Below are positions 1 through 6,052 of a stretch of 30,469 nt of DNA, one piece after another (the stretch's first letter is position 1; every line of letters begins with the position of its first letter). The DNA lies in IMG/VR virus record IMGVR_UViG_3300033064_005166, positions 1-30,469 of that record, one strand, 5' to 3'. This DNA is from a virus. The notes under the pieces were generated by a model, which saw only the letters and a list, made by a program, of their open reading frames with translations, was not told where the DNA came from and searched no databases. The position numbers and the translations under genes were made by a program.

Positions 1-1
1 G

Positions 2-166
2 GCTGAGTATGAGAAGATTAGGCAATCAGCTTGGGCTGAGTATGAGAAGATTAGGCAAACAGCGTGGGCTGAGTATGAGAAGATTAGGCAACCAGCTTTG
101 GCTGAGTATGAGAAGATTAGGCAATCAGCTTTGGCTGAGTATGAGAAGATTGAGCAATCAGCTTTT
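2..166 (+). repeat. Five tandem 33-nt repeats coding for the EYEKIRQ units
   Basis: Units begin at 2, 35, 68, 101 and 134, each starting GCTGAGTATGAGAAGATT. The first four differ by only a few bases near the end of the unit (codons for S/T/P and W/L) and the fifth also changes AGG to GAG. Near identity at DNA level points to recent unit duplication, so copy number is likely to vary between relatives. The array may extend to the left of the window. Confidence 0.9.
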
Positions 167-214
167 TGGAAAATTGCTCGTCAAAAGAAAAATAGAGTAA
201 AGATATGGAAATAA
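2..214 (+). CDS. EYEKIRQ tandem-repeat protein, 5' truncated by window edge
   Basis: The frame is open from the left edge and reads five copies of an 11-residue unit, AEYEKIRQ(S/T/P)A(W/L), then ends with a basic tail (FWKIARQKKNRVKIWK). Charged, helical (A/E)EYEKIRQ-type repeats of this kind occur in many phage hypothetical proteins; no function is established. The other forward frame is also open through the repeat (from position 9), because the unit is 33 nt, a multiple of three. I prefer this frame because its amphipathic E/K/Y composition matches known repeat proteins and because it continues 14 nt past the other frame and overlaps the next start (205). The true N-terminus lies outside the window. 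Confidence 0.7.
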   Translation, partial: AEYEKIRQSAWAEYEKIRQTAWAEYEKIRQPALAEYEKIRQSALAEYEKIEQSAFWKIARQKKNRVKIWK

Positions 215-405
215 AGAAGATAATTATAATTTTATTAGCATTGATGTTGTTGGTTCCAAACGCATATGCTTATTGGACTTATTACTATGATGAAAAAGGA
301 AAACTGGTTGGTAGTTCTGAAACCGTAGAAAACATAAACTATGATACAAATGATGAACACTATTATGACCTAGACGTAATAGGAAGAAAGGGGTTATTGC
401 CGTGA
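205..405 (+). CDS. Small secreted hypothetical protein
   Basis: 66 aa. The N-terminus is a clear Sec-type signal: basic MEIKK, a hydrophobic core (residues 6-17, IIIILLALMLLV), then PNAYA followed by Y, a good signal peptidase I site after AYA. The mature part is about 44 aa, rich in Tyr, Asp and Glu (YWTYYYDEKGKLVG). The start overlaps the end of the preceding gene by 10 nt. Signal peptide prediction is by eye. I do not recognise the mature domain; a small exported host-interaction protein is an inference. Confidence 0.6.
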   Translation: MEIKKIIIILLALMLLVPNAYAYWTYYYDEKGKLVGSSETVENINYDTNDEHYYDLDVIGRKGLLP

Positions 406-443
406 GAAATAACTTTAAACTTTTAAAAGAAGGAGAGTGAGAG

Positions 444-1058
444 ATGAAAATAGAAATCAAAAATCGTTGGGATAATAAAATTCTTTTATGTGGTGAATAT
501 GAAAGTATTAAAGATTGTTTAGAAAAAAATAGGGATGCTAACCTTATGGGTGCTGACCTTTGGAGTACTAACCTTGTGGGTGCTAACCTTGGGAGTGCTA
601 ACCTTGTGAGTGCTAACCTTGGGAGTGCTAACCTTGTGGGTGCTGACCTTTGGGGTGCTAACCTTATGGGTGCTGACCTTTGGGGTGCTAACCTTATGGG
701 TGCTAACCTTGGGAGTGCTAACCTTGTGAGTGCTAACCTTGGGAGTGCTAACCTTGTGGGTGCTGACCTTAGGGGTGCTAACCTTATGGGTGCTGACCTT
801 GTGAGTGTTAACCTTGTGGGTGCTAAAAATTACTATATGTCCCACGACATTTGTTTTGAATTGATTAAACGACAAAAATTAGAAACATTCACTTCAAGAG
901 AATGGGTAATAATCGGACAAATAGTAATACATAGGTTTTGTTGGGATACAATCAAAAAAAGATATAATAAAAAGATTATACCCATATTTAAGAAATTATC
1001 TAAAGTAGGATTTGATGAATATGAGAAATATTATAAAAGCAAAGATAAAAAACTTTGA
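444..1058 (+). CDS. Pentapeptide-repeat protein
   Basis: 204 aa, start ATG after a strong GAAGGAGAG site. Residues about 31-128 are A(N/D)Lxx pentapeptide repeats (ANLMG ADLWS, ANLVG ANLGS and so on), about 19 copies, which fold as a right-handed quadrilateral beta-helix (established for the family). The N-terminal 30 residues (KIEIKNRWDNKILLCGEY) resemble the leader of other phage pentapeptide proteins. The C-terminal 75 residues are a basic, probably helical domain (YYMSHDICFELIKRQKLETF) ending in a Lys-rich tail. Some pentapeptide proteins mimic DNA and bind gyrase, but most have no known role and I cannot assign one here. The DNA coding for the repeats is itself a 15/30-nt tandem repeat. 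Confidence 0.85.
   Translation: MKIEIKNRWDNKILLCGEYESIKDCLEKNRDANLMGADLWSTNLVGANLGSANLVSANLGSANLVGADLWGANLMGADLWGANLMGANLGSANLVSANLGSANLVGADLRGANLMGADLVSVNLVGAKNYYMSHDICFELIKRQKLETFTSREWVIIGQIVIHRFCWDTIKKRYNKKIIPIFKKLSKVGFDEYEKYYKSKDKKL
535..828 (+). repeat. 15/30-nt tandem DNA repeats within the pentapeptide gene
   Basis: Units of the type GGTGCTAACCTT / GGGAGTGCTAACCTT alternate through this stretch. Two adjacent 15-nt units form a longer 30-nt period, and several blocks (for example the GGGAGTGCTAACCTTGTGAG type) recur almost exactly, which indicates internal duplication. The opposite strand is free of stops here only because of the repeat. Confidence 0.8.
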
Positions 1059-1212
1059 ACTTTTAAAAGAGTGTATTAAGGCTTGTGTGGAAGATAAAGA
1101 TTTTATTGACTGGGGCTATCCCATTTTAGATAGAATAAACCTGGGTTTAAAATTGTTTGAAGCAGAAAGGGGAAAAGATGGAAAAGATATTAAAGTTTCA
1201 GGTAGAATATGA
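1015..1212 (+). CDS. Small hypothetical protein
   Basis: 65 aa (MNMRNIIKAKIKNFELLKE...). ATG 1015 is chosen because AGGA lies 5 nt upstream; ATG 1021 is also possible. It overlaps the 3' end of the pentapeptide gene by 44 nt and the next gene by 35 nt. It contains NFELLKECIKACVEDKDFIDWGY, a Cys-containing acidic helix. Not recognised; compact early-region phage gene. Confidence 0.5.
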   Translation: MNMRNIIKAKIKNFELLKECIKACVEDKDFIDWGYPILDRINLGLKLFEAERGKDGKDIKVSGRI

Positions 1213-1348
1213 TGAAGAAAATATTTTCCAAAGAGGTTTAGTCAATGATTTTTTGGGTAGTCTAAAAAGTTTAACAGATTACCGGAGCATTAAAGTTACC
1301 GAAATACTCAATGAGAAAGAAGAATGGAAAGGAAGAAAGATAAAATGA
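1178..1348 (+). CDS. Small hypothetical protein
   Basis: 56 aa (MEKILKFQVEYDEENIFQRG...). ATG 1178 is chosen because it sits just behind AGGGGAAAAG; the longer reading frame from TTG 1157 would waste that site. The stop overlaps the start of the nuclease gene as ATGA (1345-1348), typical of translational coupling. Not recognised. The short fold looks alpha/beta with a highly charged C-terminus. Confidence 0.5.
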   Translation: MEKILKFQVEYDEENIFQRGLVNDFLGSLKSLTDYRSIKVTEILNEKEEWKGRKIK

Positions 1349-2127
1349 AAAAGACCTATGAACTTAATTATGGGAACAAAGCTACTGTCAATGTAGGCAA
1401 CTATGAAAATTTAGGACCAATGTATAATCTAAAGTTAGTTATTGAAACCGAGGGCACTATTGATATAGGGCAAGAATTTATAAGGATGAAGGCAATGGTT
1501 GATAAGCACCTTGCCAACAATGTCAAAGAAATTAAACTGGTAAAACTTCTTGAAGATATGAAACATCTTCGCTTCTATGAGAAAGATGGAATTAAACTAC
1601 CTTCTGTTACCACCGTAATTTCACCCGAACCCTACACGGGTAATCCTGTCTTTGGAACGATAGGGGATATTTTACACAGGGCTTTTTCTAAATATATCAA
1701 AACAGGAGATATAAAAGTAGACATAACTTCATTAGAGAAAGACCAGCTAATCGCTAATAACCTAAATATAGATGATTATGTAATGGAGTGGATTAAATAT
1801 GATGAGCAGTTTATCTTTGGTAAGTCAGAACAAGAAGTCTTTAGCTTAACTGATAGGTATGCAGGGACATATGACGCTGACGGCTTATATGGTGGGGTTA
1901 AGTGTGTGTTTGACCTTAAGAGTGGCAGTATGTTAAGGGGTGGTCAGGACAAAGCCTTTATGCAGTTAGCGGCTTATAGTAAGTGCCTACCAGACATAAA
2001 AAGGTTAGTGATTATACCCTGTAACCCCAAATCTAAACAAGACCCATTGATAAGTGATGATATAGATAAATACTATTCTATGTTTATGCAGAAGCGAAAA
2101 GCATTCAAGGATAAATTCGGCGTTTAA
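1345..2127 (+). CDS. PD-(D/E)XK nuclease, Cas4/RecB-like exonuclease
   Basis: 260 aa. Start ATG 1345 lies behind AAAGGAAGA and overlaps the previous stop (ATGA); an in-frame ATG at 1324 has no such site. The motif series of the PDDEXK/Cas4-RecB nuclease superfamily is visible in order: GDILH with His111, Glu164 in EQEV, AGTYD with Asp177, FDLKSG with Asp190 and Lys192, and QLAAY (Gln207, Tyr211). The acidic residues and Lys form the metal-dependent active site in this superfamily. No Cys cluster for an Fe-S centre is seen, unlike true Cas4. In phages such proteins act as exonucleases in recombination or replication; pairing with the NinG-like gene downstream supports a recombination role (inference). 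Confidence 0.85.
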   Translation: MKKTYELNYGNKATVNVGNYENLGPMYNLKLVIETEGTIDIGQEFIRMKAMVDKHLANNVKEIKLVKLLEDMKHLRFYEKDGIKLPSVTTVISPEPYTGNPVFGTIGDILHRAFSKYIKTGDIKVDITSLEKDQLIANNLNIDDYVMEWIKYDEQFIFGKSEQEVFSLTDRYAGTYDADGLYGGVKCVFDLKSGSMLRGGQDKAFMQLAAYSKCLPDIKRLVIIPCNPKSKQDPLISDDIDKYYSMFMQKRKAFKDKFGV

Positions 2128-2144
2128 CCAAGAGGGAGTAGGAG

Positions 2145-2288
2145 ATGACAAATAAACCAAAGACTAAAAAAGATTTAAAACCACTTAATAGTGTAATACA
2201 AGTATGTCCTGTTTGTGGCAAGGTTGATGTTTATAAAGATGATGGACACAATTGTTTTGCACATATACAAAGGAGAGAAAATGATTGA
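2145..2288 (+). CDS. Small zinc-ribbon-like protein
   Basis: 47 aa (MTNKPKTKKDLKPLN...). Start ATG 2145 follows GGGAGTAGGAG. The C-terminal half holds CPVCG, then H-N-C and a further His (GHNCFAH), a pattern that fits a small Zn-binding knuckle. The stop overlaps the next start by 8 nt. Probably nucleic-acid or protein binding; no specific role can be given. Confidence 0.55.
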   Translation: MTNKPKTKKDLKPLNSVIQVCPVCGKVDVYKDDGHNCFAHIQRREND

Positions 2289-2640
2289 TGTAATCACGCT
2301 ACAAACACAGATTGAATTACTACCAGCAGAGATAGGAAGAATAGAAGAAGAAGGTATTTATTTACGAAAAGACCTTGAGATAATAAGTGGTCAGTATAAC
2401 CTAATGGTGTCCAGAGAACGCCTTAAGGAACAAGCCATAGACCCCAAATCCACAGTAACCACCCTTAATGACAAGATAGTAGAAAGGTGTGAACCAACCC
2501 GTTTAAAACTGATAGATGTAAAAACAACACTGGAACTAAAGATAAAAGAAATGAACCAAAAAGAGAGAGAGTTCCAGGGTTGTAAGGCACTACTAAGATA
2601 TAAAGAAACAGAGATTAGAAACTTAGGAACAGGACTATAA
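2281..2640 (+). CDS. Coiled-coil hypothetical protein
   Basis: 119 aa. ATG 2281 follows AAAGGAGAGAAA; the upstream in-frame TTG at 2215 has no comparable site. The protein is almost entirely charged helix, with heptad-like patterns (LQTQIELLPAEIGRIEEEG and LELKIKEMNQKEREF). Not recognised. It could be an accessory replication or scaffold-like factor, but there is no catalytic motif. Confidence 0.6.
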   Translation: MIDVITLQTQIELLPAEIGRIEEEGIYLRKDLEIISGQYNLMVSRERLKEQAIDPKSTVTTLNDKIVERCEPTRLKLIDVKTTLELKIKEMNQKEREFQGCKALLRYKETEIRNLGTGL

Positions 2641-2650
2641 GGAGGAAAAT

Positions 2651-2989
2651 ATGAGAGTAAATTATTATGTAGAAGGTAAAATAAAAGAGATGGATTTTAT
2701 ACCCGACGAAACACTTTGTCCTATTTGTGGGCAACCTACAGAAGTCAATCCATTTAAAAAAGAACCAAAACACCCCGATTATAAGTGTTCCAATAAGACA
2801 AAAGGAACAGATGGTAAATGGGAATGTGGAGCAGGATTTTGGAAACCCACCCCCAGACAACCTGCACACCAACTTAAACCAACACCTGTAAACACAGGGA
2901 CACAGATATTACTTAGTAATATACTGGAAACCCTAAAACAAATAGAGAAGAATACAAACTCTCCTACCTTGCCAATGTTTAATGAATAA
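2651..2989 (+). CDS. Zinc-finger phage protein
   Basis: 112 aa, behind a strong AAGGAGGAAA site. A CPICGQPTEV knuckle (residues about 23-32) is followed by KC (about 45) and WECG (about 58), giving a C-x2-C...C...C set that could bind one zinc. The C-terminal half is Pro/Thr rich (KPTPRQPAHQLKPTP) and ends with SPTLPMFNE, an acidic tail. Zinc ribbons of this form are common in phage DNA-binding proteins. It lies next to the nuclease and HTH genes, so a DNA-metabolism role is plausible but inferred. Confidence 0.6.
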   Translation: MRVNYYVEGKIKEMDFIPDETLCPICGQPTEVNPFKKEPKHPDYKCSNKTKGTDGKWECGAGFWKPTPRQPAHQLKPTPVNTGTQILLSNILETLKQIEKNTNSPTLPMFNE

Positions 2990-3227
2990 AAGAATAGAAA
3001 GTATACGCTGGAAAGCCGAGCTCAACAACTATTTGGCTCGTTGGGAAGGTTATAAAATAGATGAAAGAGGTTTTATCCGTCCCATTAGGAGAACTATAAA
3101 GGGTTTAGCAGACAAACTCCACACTTCCCCAATGACTATATCTCGCTGGAGAAATACAGGGAACATATCTCCTATCTGGAAAGAGAAACTCTTACAAAAA
3201 AAGATAATTAGAAAGGCTTATTTATGA
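2982..3227 (+). CDS. Small helix-turn-helix DNA-binding protein
   Basis: 81 aa, starting 8 nt inside the preceding gene. Residues about 39-60 (IKGLADKLHTSPMTISRWRN) read as a typical Cro/XRE- or MerR-like helix-turn-helix: a helix, a turn at T/S-P, and a recognition helix with TISRWR. The rest is basic (many Lys and Arg). Likely a transcriptional regulator or an accessory DNA binder. The target is unknown. Overlaps the next start as ATGA. Confidence 0.6.
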   Translation: MNKRIESIRWKAELNNYLARWEGYKIDERGFIRPIRRTIKGLADKLHTSPMTISRWRNTGNISPIWKEKLLQKKIIRKAYL

Positions 3228-3901
3228 ACTTCGGAAAATATGCTCAGTTTTATAACAAAATTTATAAAAATAAAAACTATAAAAAAGAAGCAGATATGGT
3301 TTATAAGTGGGCTAATCAACCTCGTTCCATTTTGGAACTGGGTGGTGGAACAGGTAGACACGCCCAGTATTGGAATAAATCCAAGGTTACCATTATTGAA
3401 AAATCTCTTGATATGATTAGCGAAGTAAAACCCTTTTCTCCTACCTTCCTTATAGGTGATATAAGAACATTTGATTATTCTGAATTACCCAAAGTAGATG
3501 CTGTCTTTGCTATGTTTAATGTAGTGGGTTATGCTGACCTTATCTATTATATGGATAAGTTGCCCTTAAAAGAGGACGGATATTTTATATTTGATTGTTG
3601 GGATTGTGGAACAACACTAATTCAGCCCCCCACCATTAAAGAAACAACCTTTGGAGATATAAGAAGAACCGTAACTCCCCTCGCCGTTGATTATGCCCCT
3701 TATTTAAGGTTTAAAATTACCATACATAAAAACAATAAGTTAGTATCAACAGAAGACCACATAGTTAGAAGTTATCATTGGGGAGAGATAGAAAGTCTGT
3801 GTAGTGCTTTTGGTTATAAAATAGTAGACATTAAACGTAAGGGGGATTGGGTGTGGTGGTATAAACTTCAAAAAACTTCACGATATGAACCCTATGAGTA
3901 A
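3224..3901 (+). CDS. Class I SAM-dependent methyltransferase
   Basis: 225 aa. Residues 36-44 (ILELGGGTG) form the glycine-rich SAM-binding motif I; IIEKSLDMI supplies the acidic residue after strand 2, IGDIRTFDY the motif II Asp, and DAVFAMFNVVGY the strand-4 region. The fold matches small-molecule and protein class I methyltransferases; no DNA-methylase catalytic motif (NPPY/DPPY or PCQ) is visible, so the substrate is unknown. Start is coupled to the HTH gene by an ATGA overlap, and the stop lies inside the next small gene. Confidence 0.75.
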   Translation: MNFGKYAQFYNKIYKNKNYKKEADMVYKWANQPRSILELGGGTGRHAQYWNKSKVTIIEKSLDMISEVKPFSPTFLIGDIRTFDYSELPKVDAVFAMFNVVGYADLIYYMDKLPLKEDGYFIFDCWDCGTTLIQPPTIKETTFGDIRRTVTPLAVDYAPYLRFKITIHKNNKLVSTEDHIVRSYHWGEIESLCSAFGYKIVDIKRKGDWVWWYKLQKTSRYEPYE

Positions 3902-3998
3902 GGGTTCAAGATACAGAAAGGTAAATAAAGAAAGATTTGACAAAAACTATGAAAAAATCTTCAAAAAGAAAACCAAGAATAAAACACAAAAGCACTAA
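3885..3998 (+). CDS. Small basic phage protein
   Basis: 37 aa, MNPMSKGSRYRKVNKERFDKN followed by YEKIFKKKTKN; the internal ATG 3894 is an alternative start. The (M)SKGSRYR...(K/R)FDxNYEKIF pattern is one I have seen as a tiny conserved ORF in many phages, usually near NinG-type nucleases. It overlaps the methyltransferase end and the start of the NinG-like gene, and its function is unknown. Confidence 0.55.
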   Translation: MNPMSKGSRYRKVNKERFDKNYEKIFKKKTKNKTQKH

Positions 3999-4359
3999 AA
4001 CCCTACACAAAAAAGTATGGAAATTAATGAGTGAGTATGTCAGGCGTAGAGATAAGGGTGTGTGTTTTACCTGTGGCGATAGAAAGCCCTGGAAAGAACA
4101 ACACGCAGGACACTATATACACAAGCGTTTAGACTTTAATGAAATGAATATAAATTGTCAATGTGTTAGTTGTAACAAGTTTCGCCACGGGAATTTGGCT
4201 ATATACACACTTAATCTTATTAAAAAATATGGTTTAAATCGAGTTGGGGTATTAGTAGAAGAATCTCGAAGGGTTAAAAAATGGACAATATTGGAATTAG
4301 AAGAAATACAGAAGGAGTTGTATGGAAGATTACACAATAAGAGATTGCGACCTTTGTAA
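3949..4359 (+). CDS. ninG: NinG-like recombination endonuclease (Rap family)
   Basis: 136 aa from ATG 3949 (a TTG at 3937 would add four residues). Visible NinG features: a basic N-terminus, Arg-rich helix SEYVRRRD, CFTCGD, the AGHYIHKR segment, NEMNINCQCVSCNKFRHGN with paired Cys, then YTLNLIKKYG. In lambda, NinG/Rap is a Holliday-junction and recombination-intermediate endonuclease (established for the family). Length is shorter than lambda NinG (about 204 aa), as in many other phage homologues. Together with the PD-(D/E)XK nuclease it forms a recombination module. Confidence 0.82.
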   Translation: MKKSSKRKPRIKHKSTKTLHKKVWKLMSEYVRRRDKGVCFTCGDRKPWKEQHAGHYIHKRLDFNEMNINCQCVSCNKFRHGNLAIYTLNLIKKYGLNRVGVLVEESRRVKKWTILELEEIQKELYGRLHNKRLRPL

Positions 4360-4483
4360 AGAAACAAGACACGTATATAAACACGGCACTTCAAGGTGGT
4401 GTTGTATATGTATTGATGAAGAACAACGAATGAGGATAAAAGATGACAAAAGAAGGACCCAAGAGAAGAATAAAGAGATTTGA
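4322..4483 (+). CDS. Small zinc-ribbon-like protein
   Basis: 53 aa (MEDYTIRDCDLCKETRHVYK...), overlapping the NinG-like gene by 38 nt and the next gene by 41 nt. It has CDLC near residue 9 and CCIC near residue 27, a four-cysteine treble-clef-like set, then a basic tail (RMRIKDDKRRTQEKNKEI). The start follows AGAAGGAG. The overlaps in three frames make it a candidate rather than certain. Confidence 0.5.
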   Translation: MEDYTIRDCDLCKETRHVYKHGTSRWCCICIDEEQRMRIKDDKRRTQEKNKEI

Positions 4484-4799
4484 GAAGTATAATTGTTCTG
4501 GTAAGTTAAGGGTTCAGGTTAATGTAGATGATGCTGAGATAAGCGAAATAATGCTTATCACTAAGAAAGGTGGTTGCACATATAATCTTCAGTTAATAGG
4601 CAGGTTATTGACCTTTTTATTAGAGTGCAATATAGATGTTAAATACCTATTACAGATACTTGATGATAACGACCCCTGTCCTGCTGTTATAATGAGGCAA
4701 AAAAGAGATAACTTGCCCATAGAAGAGTGTGGGGTGGGTGGGTGTAGCAAGATTATCAAACAAGCAATAGAGGAGAAACTCAAGGAGATAGAAAAGTGA
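4443..4799 (+). CDS. TSCPD-domain protein (ribonucleotide-reductase C-terminal-like)
   Basis: 118 aa. The sequence follows the TSCPD domain pattern seen at the C-terminus of B12-dependent ribonucleotide reductases and in stand-alone proteins: GKLRVQVNVDDAEISEIML (beta hairpin), GGCTYNLQLIGRLLTFLL, then LLQILDDNDPCPAV, and finally GGCSKIIKQAIEEKLKE. Three Cys-containing turns are kept (GGC, DPCP, GGCS). Stand-alone phage copies are known but their role is not. It could assist a reductase or bind nucleotides; no reductase catalytic domain lies in this window. Confidence 0.65.
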   Translation: MTKEGPKRRIKRFEKYNCSGKLRVQVNVDDAEISEIMLITKKGGCTYNLQLIGRLLTFLLECNIDVKYLLQILDDNDPCPAVIMRQKRDNLPIEECGVGGCSKIIKQAIEEKLKEIEK

Positions 4800-4806
4800 G
4801 GGATAA

Positions 4807-4992
4807 ATGGAAAATAAGTTTATAACTATTACAGTAGAGAATAGCGACGGAACAAAGATGTCTCAACAATTACATTATGATAGTGATATTTGGGACTGGG
4901 CTGAGACATTTAAAACTATAATGATATGGTTGACATTTACTCCAAAATCTATAGAGAATATTATGAGGGACAAATATGATGAAGAAGCCTAG
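4807..4992 (+). CDS. Small hypothetical phage protein
   Basis: 61 aa (MENKFITITVENSDGTKMSQ...). It looks like a beta hairpin followed by a helix (DIWDWAETFKTIMIWLTFTP). The DIxDWxETFKTIM...TFTPK arrangement is one I associate with small conserved phage ORFs of unknown function. GTGAGGGA lies upstream. It overlaps the next gene by 17 nt. Confidence 0.55.
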   Translation: MENKFITITVENSDGTKMSQQLHYDSDIWDWAETFKTIMIWLTFTPKSIENIMRDKYDEEA

Positions 4993-5191
4993 AATATTCT
5001 ATGTAATACATCCTACAAAGTATAATGACTATGATATATTAGCAATAGGGGATAAGAAGATGTTAAGGAAGTTATCAAAGGAATATGACTACTTCCATTA
5101 TATAGCTAGTATTCCAATAGTTATATTAGATACTTGTGATACTATTAAGTGCGCTTTGGAGTGTGTTGAGCATTTGAAAGGAGTAAGATGA
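4976..5191 (+). CDS. Small hypothetical protein
   Basis: 71 aa (MMKKPRIFYVIHPTKYNDYD...), alpha/beta looking, with two C-terminal Cys (DTCDTIKCALECVEHLK). Starts inside the previous gene; ends with an ATGA overlap to the following gene whose ribosome site (GAAAGGAGTAAG) lies within this gene. Not recognised. Confidence 0.5.
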   Translation: MMKKPRIFYVIHPTKYNDYDILAIGDKKMLRKLSKEYDYFHYIASIPIVILDTCDTIKCALECVEHLKGVR

Positions 5192-5469
5192 AACCCGAGA
5201 AAGAGTTGAGAGAGATAATAGAAACAAGAGGTCGTCTTGTTGATTGGACTTATAAAGATACTAAAAATCATAATCATTATAAAAGAGAATTAAACCAACT
5301 TATTACAGAAATCAAAGACTGGGCTGTGAGTAAGTTGGAGAAGAAGGGTAATTTTATAGATGTTTCTAGTTTGCCAGCTGATTGGAATAAAAGAGATAAT
5401 GATTTTATAAAATATGGTCATAGACAATGCCACTATCTATCCAGCAAGAACATCAAGGAGGAGAGATGA
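5188..5469 (+). CDS. Charged hypothetical protein, member A of a duplicated family
   Basis: 93 aa. It opens MKPEKELREIIE, has EIKDWAVSKLEKK in the middle (residues about 42-54) and closes with RQCHYLSSKNIKEER. All three segments recur in the next gene (member B), with matching DNA, so the pair arose by duplication. ATGA couplings occur at both ends. No catalytic motif is seen. Function unknown. Confidence 0.6.
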   Translation: MKPEKELREIIETRGRLVDWTYKDTKNHNHYKRELNQLITEIKDWAVSKLEKKGNFIDVSSLPADWNKRDNDFIKYGHRQCHYLSSKNIKEER

Positions 5470-5915
5470 ACATAATAAAAGCAATAGAATATTTAGAAAA
5501 TGCAGAGATAAATTGTCATAATATTAAAAGAATTGGATTACCACTTCTTCAAATAGTCAAAGAACAAATACAATCTGCACTTAAAGAATTGAACGAAGAT
5601 GAGGAAGAAGGGAGTAAGATGAAACCCGAGAAAGAGTTGAGATTAGATGATATATTAGAAGAATTAATATATAAACAATGTAAAACTATTGAACAATTAT
5701 CACTTGACCAAGCTATCCAACAAATCAAAGACTGGGCTGTGAGTAAGTTGGAGAAGAAGAAAGATTGTGGAGAACATCAAACCCACTATATTCAAGATGA
5801 ATTTTGTTATACTTGTAACAAATCTTTAAGCGAAGAAGAATATAATAAAGTTTATAATTATAAATTCAACCAATGCCACAACCTATCCAAGAAGAACATC
5901 AAGGAGTCAAATTGA
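5466..5915 (+). CDS. Charged hypothetical protein, member B, with a probable internal start
   Basis: 149 aa from ATG 5466, right after AGGAGGAGAG and overlapping the previous stop. Residues 1-48 are unique (NIIKAIEYLENAEIN...). From Met52 (ATG 5619) the text repeats member A: MKPEKELR, then QIKDWAVSKLEKK, then NQCHNLSKKNIKE. The DNA just before Met52 (AAGGGAGTAAG) also repeats the ribosome site of member A, so a shorter 98-aa product may be made from 5619. It contains an extra CGEH...CYTC stretch, a possible zinc site. Likely a fusion of a short leader ORF to a duplicated copy. Confidence 0.6.
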   Translation: MNIIKAIEYLENAEINCHNIKRIGLPLLQIVKEQIQSALKELNEDEEEGSKMKPEKELRLDDILEELIYKQCKTIEQLSLDQAIQQIKDWAVSKLEKKKDCGEHQTHYIQDEFCYTCNKSLSEEEYNKVYNYKFNQCHNLSKKNIKESN

Positions 5916-5921
5916 TAATCA

Positions 5922-6026
5922 GGGGATGTCGCCGAGTGTATTCGCCAGACGTATTCAAAGTGCATAGGCGGAAAGGACTATAATCTTAAGATTTGTTGAA
6001 CGGCTGGAACAACAAACGACATCTCC
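5922..6026 (+). ncRNA. Candidate structured RNA (three-stem, tRNA-like 3' end)
   Basis: This gene-free interval (5916-6052) is closed by a 10-bp stem with one G-U pair: GGGGATGTCG 5922-5931 with CGACATCTCC 6017-6026. Inside are a 6-bp hairpin stem (TTCGCC 5941-5946 with GGCGGA 5967-5972, one G-U) and a perfect 7-bp hairpin (TTTGTTG 5992-5998 with CAACAAA 6010-6016) that abuts the closing stem directly. The 3' side continues ACCACCA. The segment looks more GC-rich than its surroundings. It is not a normal tRNA: the T-loop consensus is missing and the stem lengths are wrong. Strand is assumed from gene direction. It might be a degenerate tRNA, a ribozyme or a regulatory RNA; no known class was recognised. 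Confidence 0.4.
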
Positions 6027-6052
6027 ACCACCAAAAATATAATGGAGGAGAG

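Larger units (their letters stand above)
411..1070 (+). repeat. 20-nt direct repeat flanking the pentapeptide-repeat gene
   Basis: AACTTTAAACTTTTAAAAGA at 411-430 and AACTTTGAACTTTTAAAAGA at 1051-1070 match at 19 of 20 positions. The right copy encodes NFELLKE inside the next gene and contains the stop codon of the pentapeptide gene. The left copy would encode NFKLLKE in a 12-codon GTG-started remnant (402-440). The pair brackets the pentapeptide gene. Confidence 0.6.

Noticed and set aside
2-166. CRISPR array
   Set aside because: Units are directly adjacent without unique spacers and read as a repeated peptide.
9-200. Frame MRRLGNQLGLS... over the 33-nt repeats as the real gene
   Set aside because: The overlapping frame from position 2 gives the familiar AEYEKIRQ repeat, extends past this one and reaches the next start; this frame is open mainly because the repeat is a multiple of three.
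402-440. GTG-started 12-codon ORF (MRNNFKLLKEGE)
   Set aside because: Too short to call a gene; noted as the possible remnant explaining the direct repeat.
519-875. Reverse-strand ORF THKVSTPKVS... in the pentapeptide gene
   Set aside because: It is a shadow of the repeat; the forward frame gives a known fold and has a ribosome site.
1324-1344. Upstream ATG of the nuclease gene
   Set aside because: No ribosome site before it; ATG 1345 has one and makes an ATGA overlap.
5922-6030. Ordinary tRNA gene (Leu-type, anticodon CAA in TTCAAAG)
   Set aside because: Although an acceptor-like stem and ACCA end exist, there is no T-loop TTCxAxT, the D-arm does not pair, and the anticodon stem has a mismatch. 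Kept only as a structured RNA candidate.
5993-6052. N-terminal extension of the Cys-rich gene from TTG 5993
   Set aside because: The ribosome site GGAGGAGAG lies directly before ATG 6053 and the extension would use the structured RNA.
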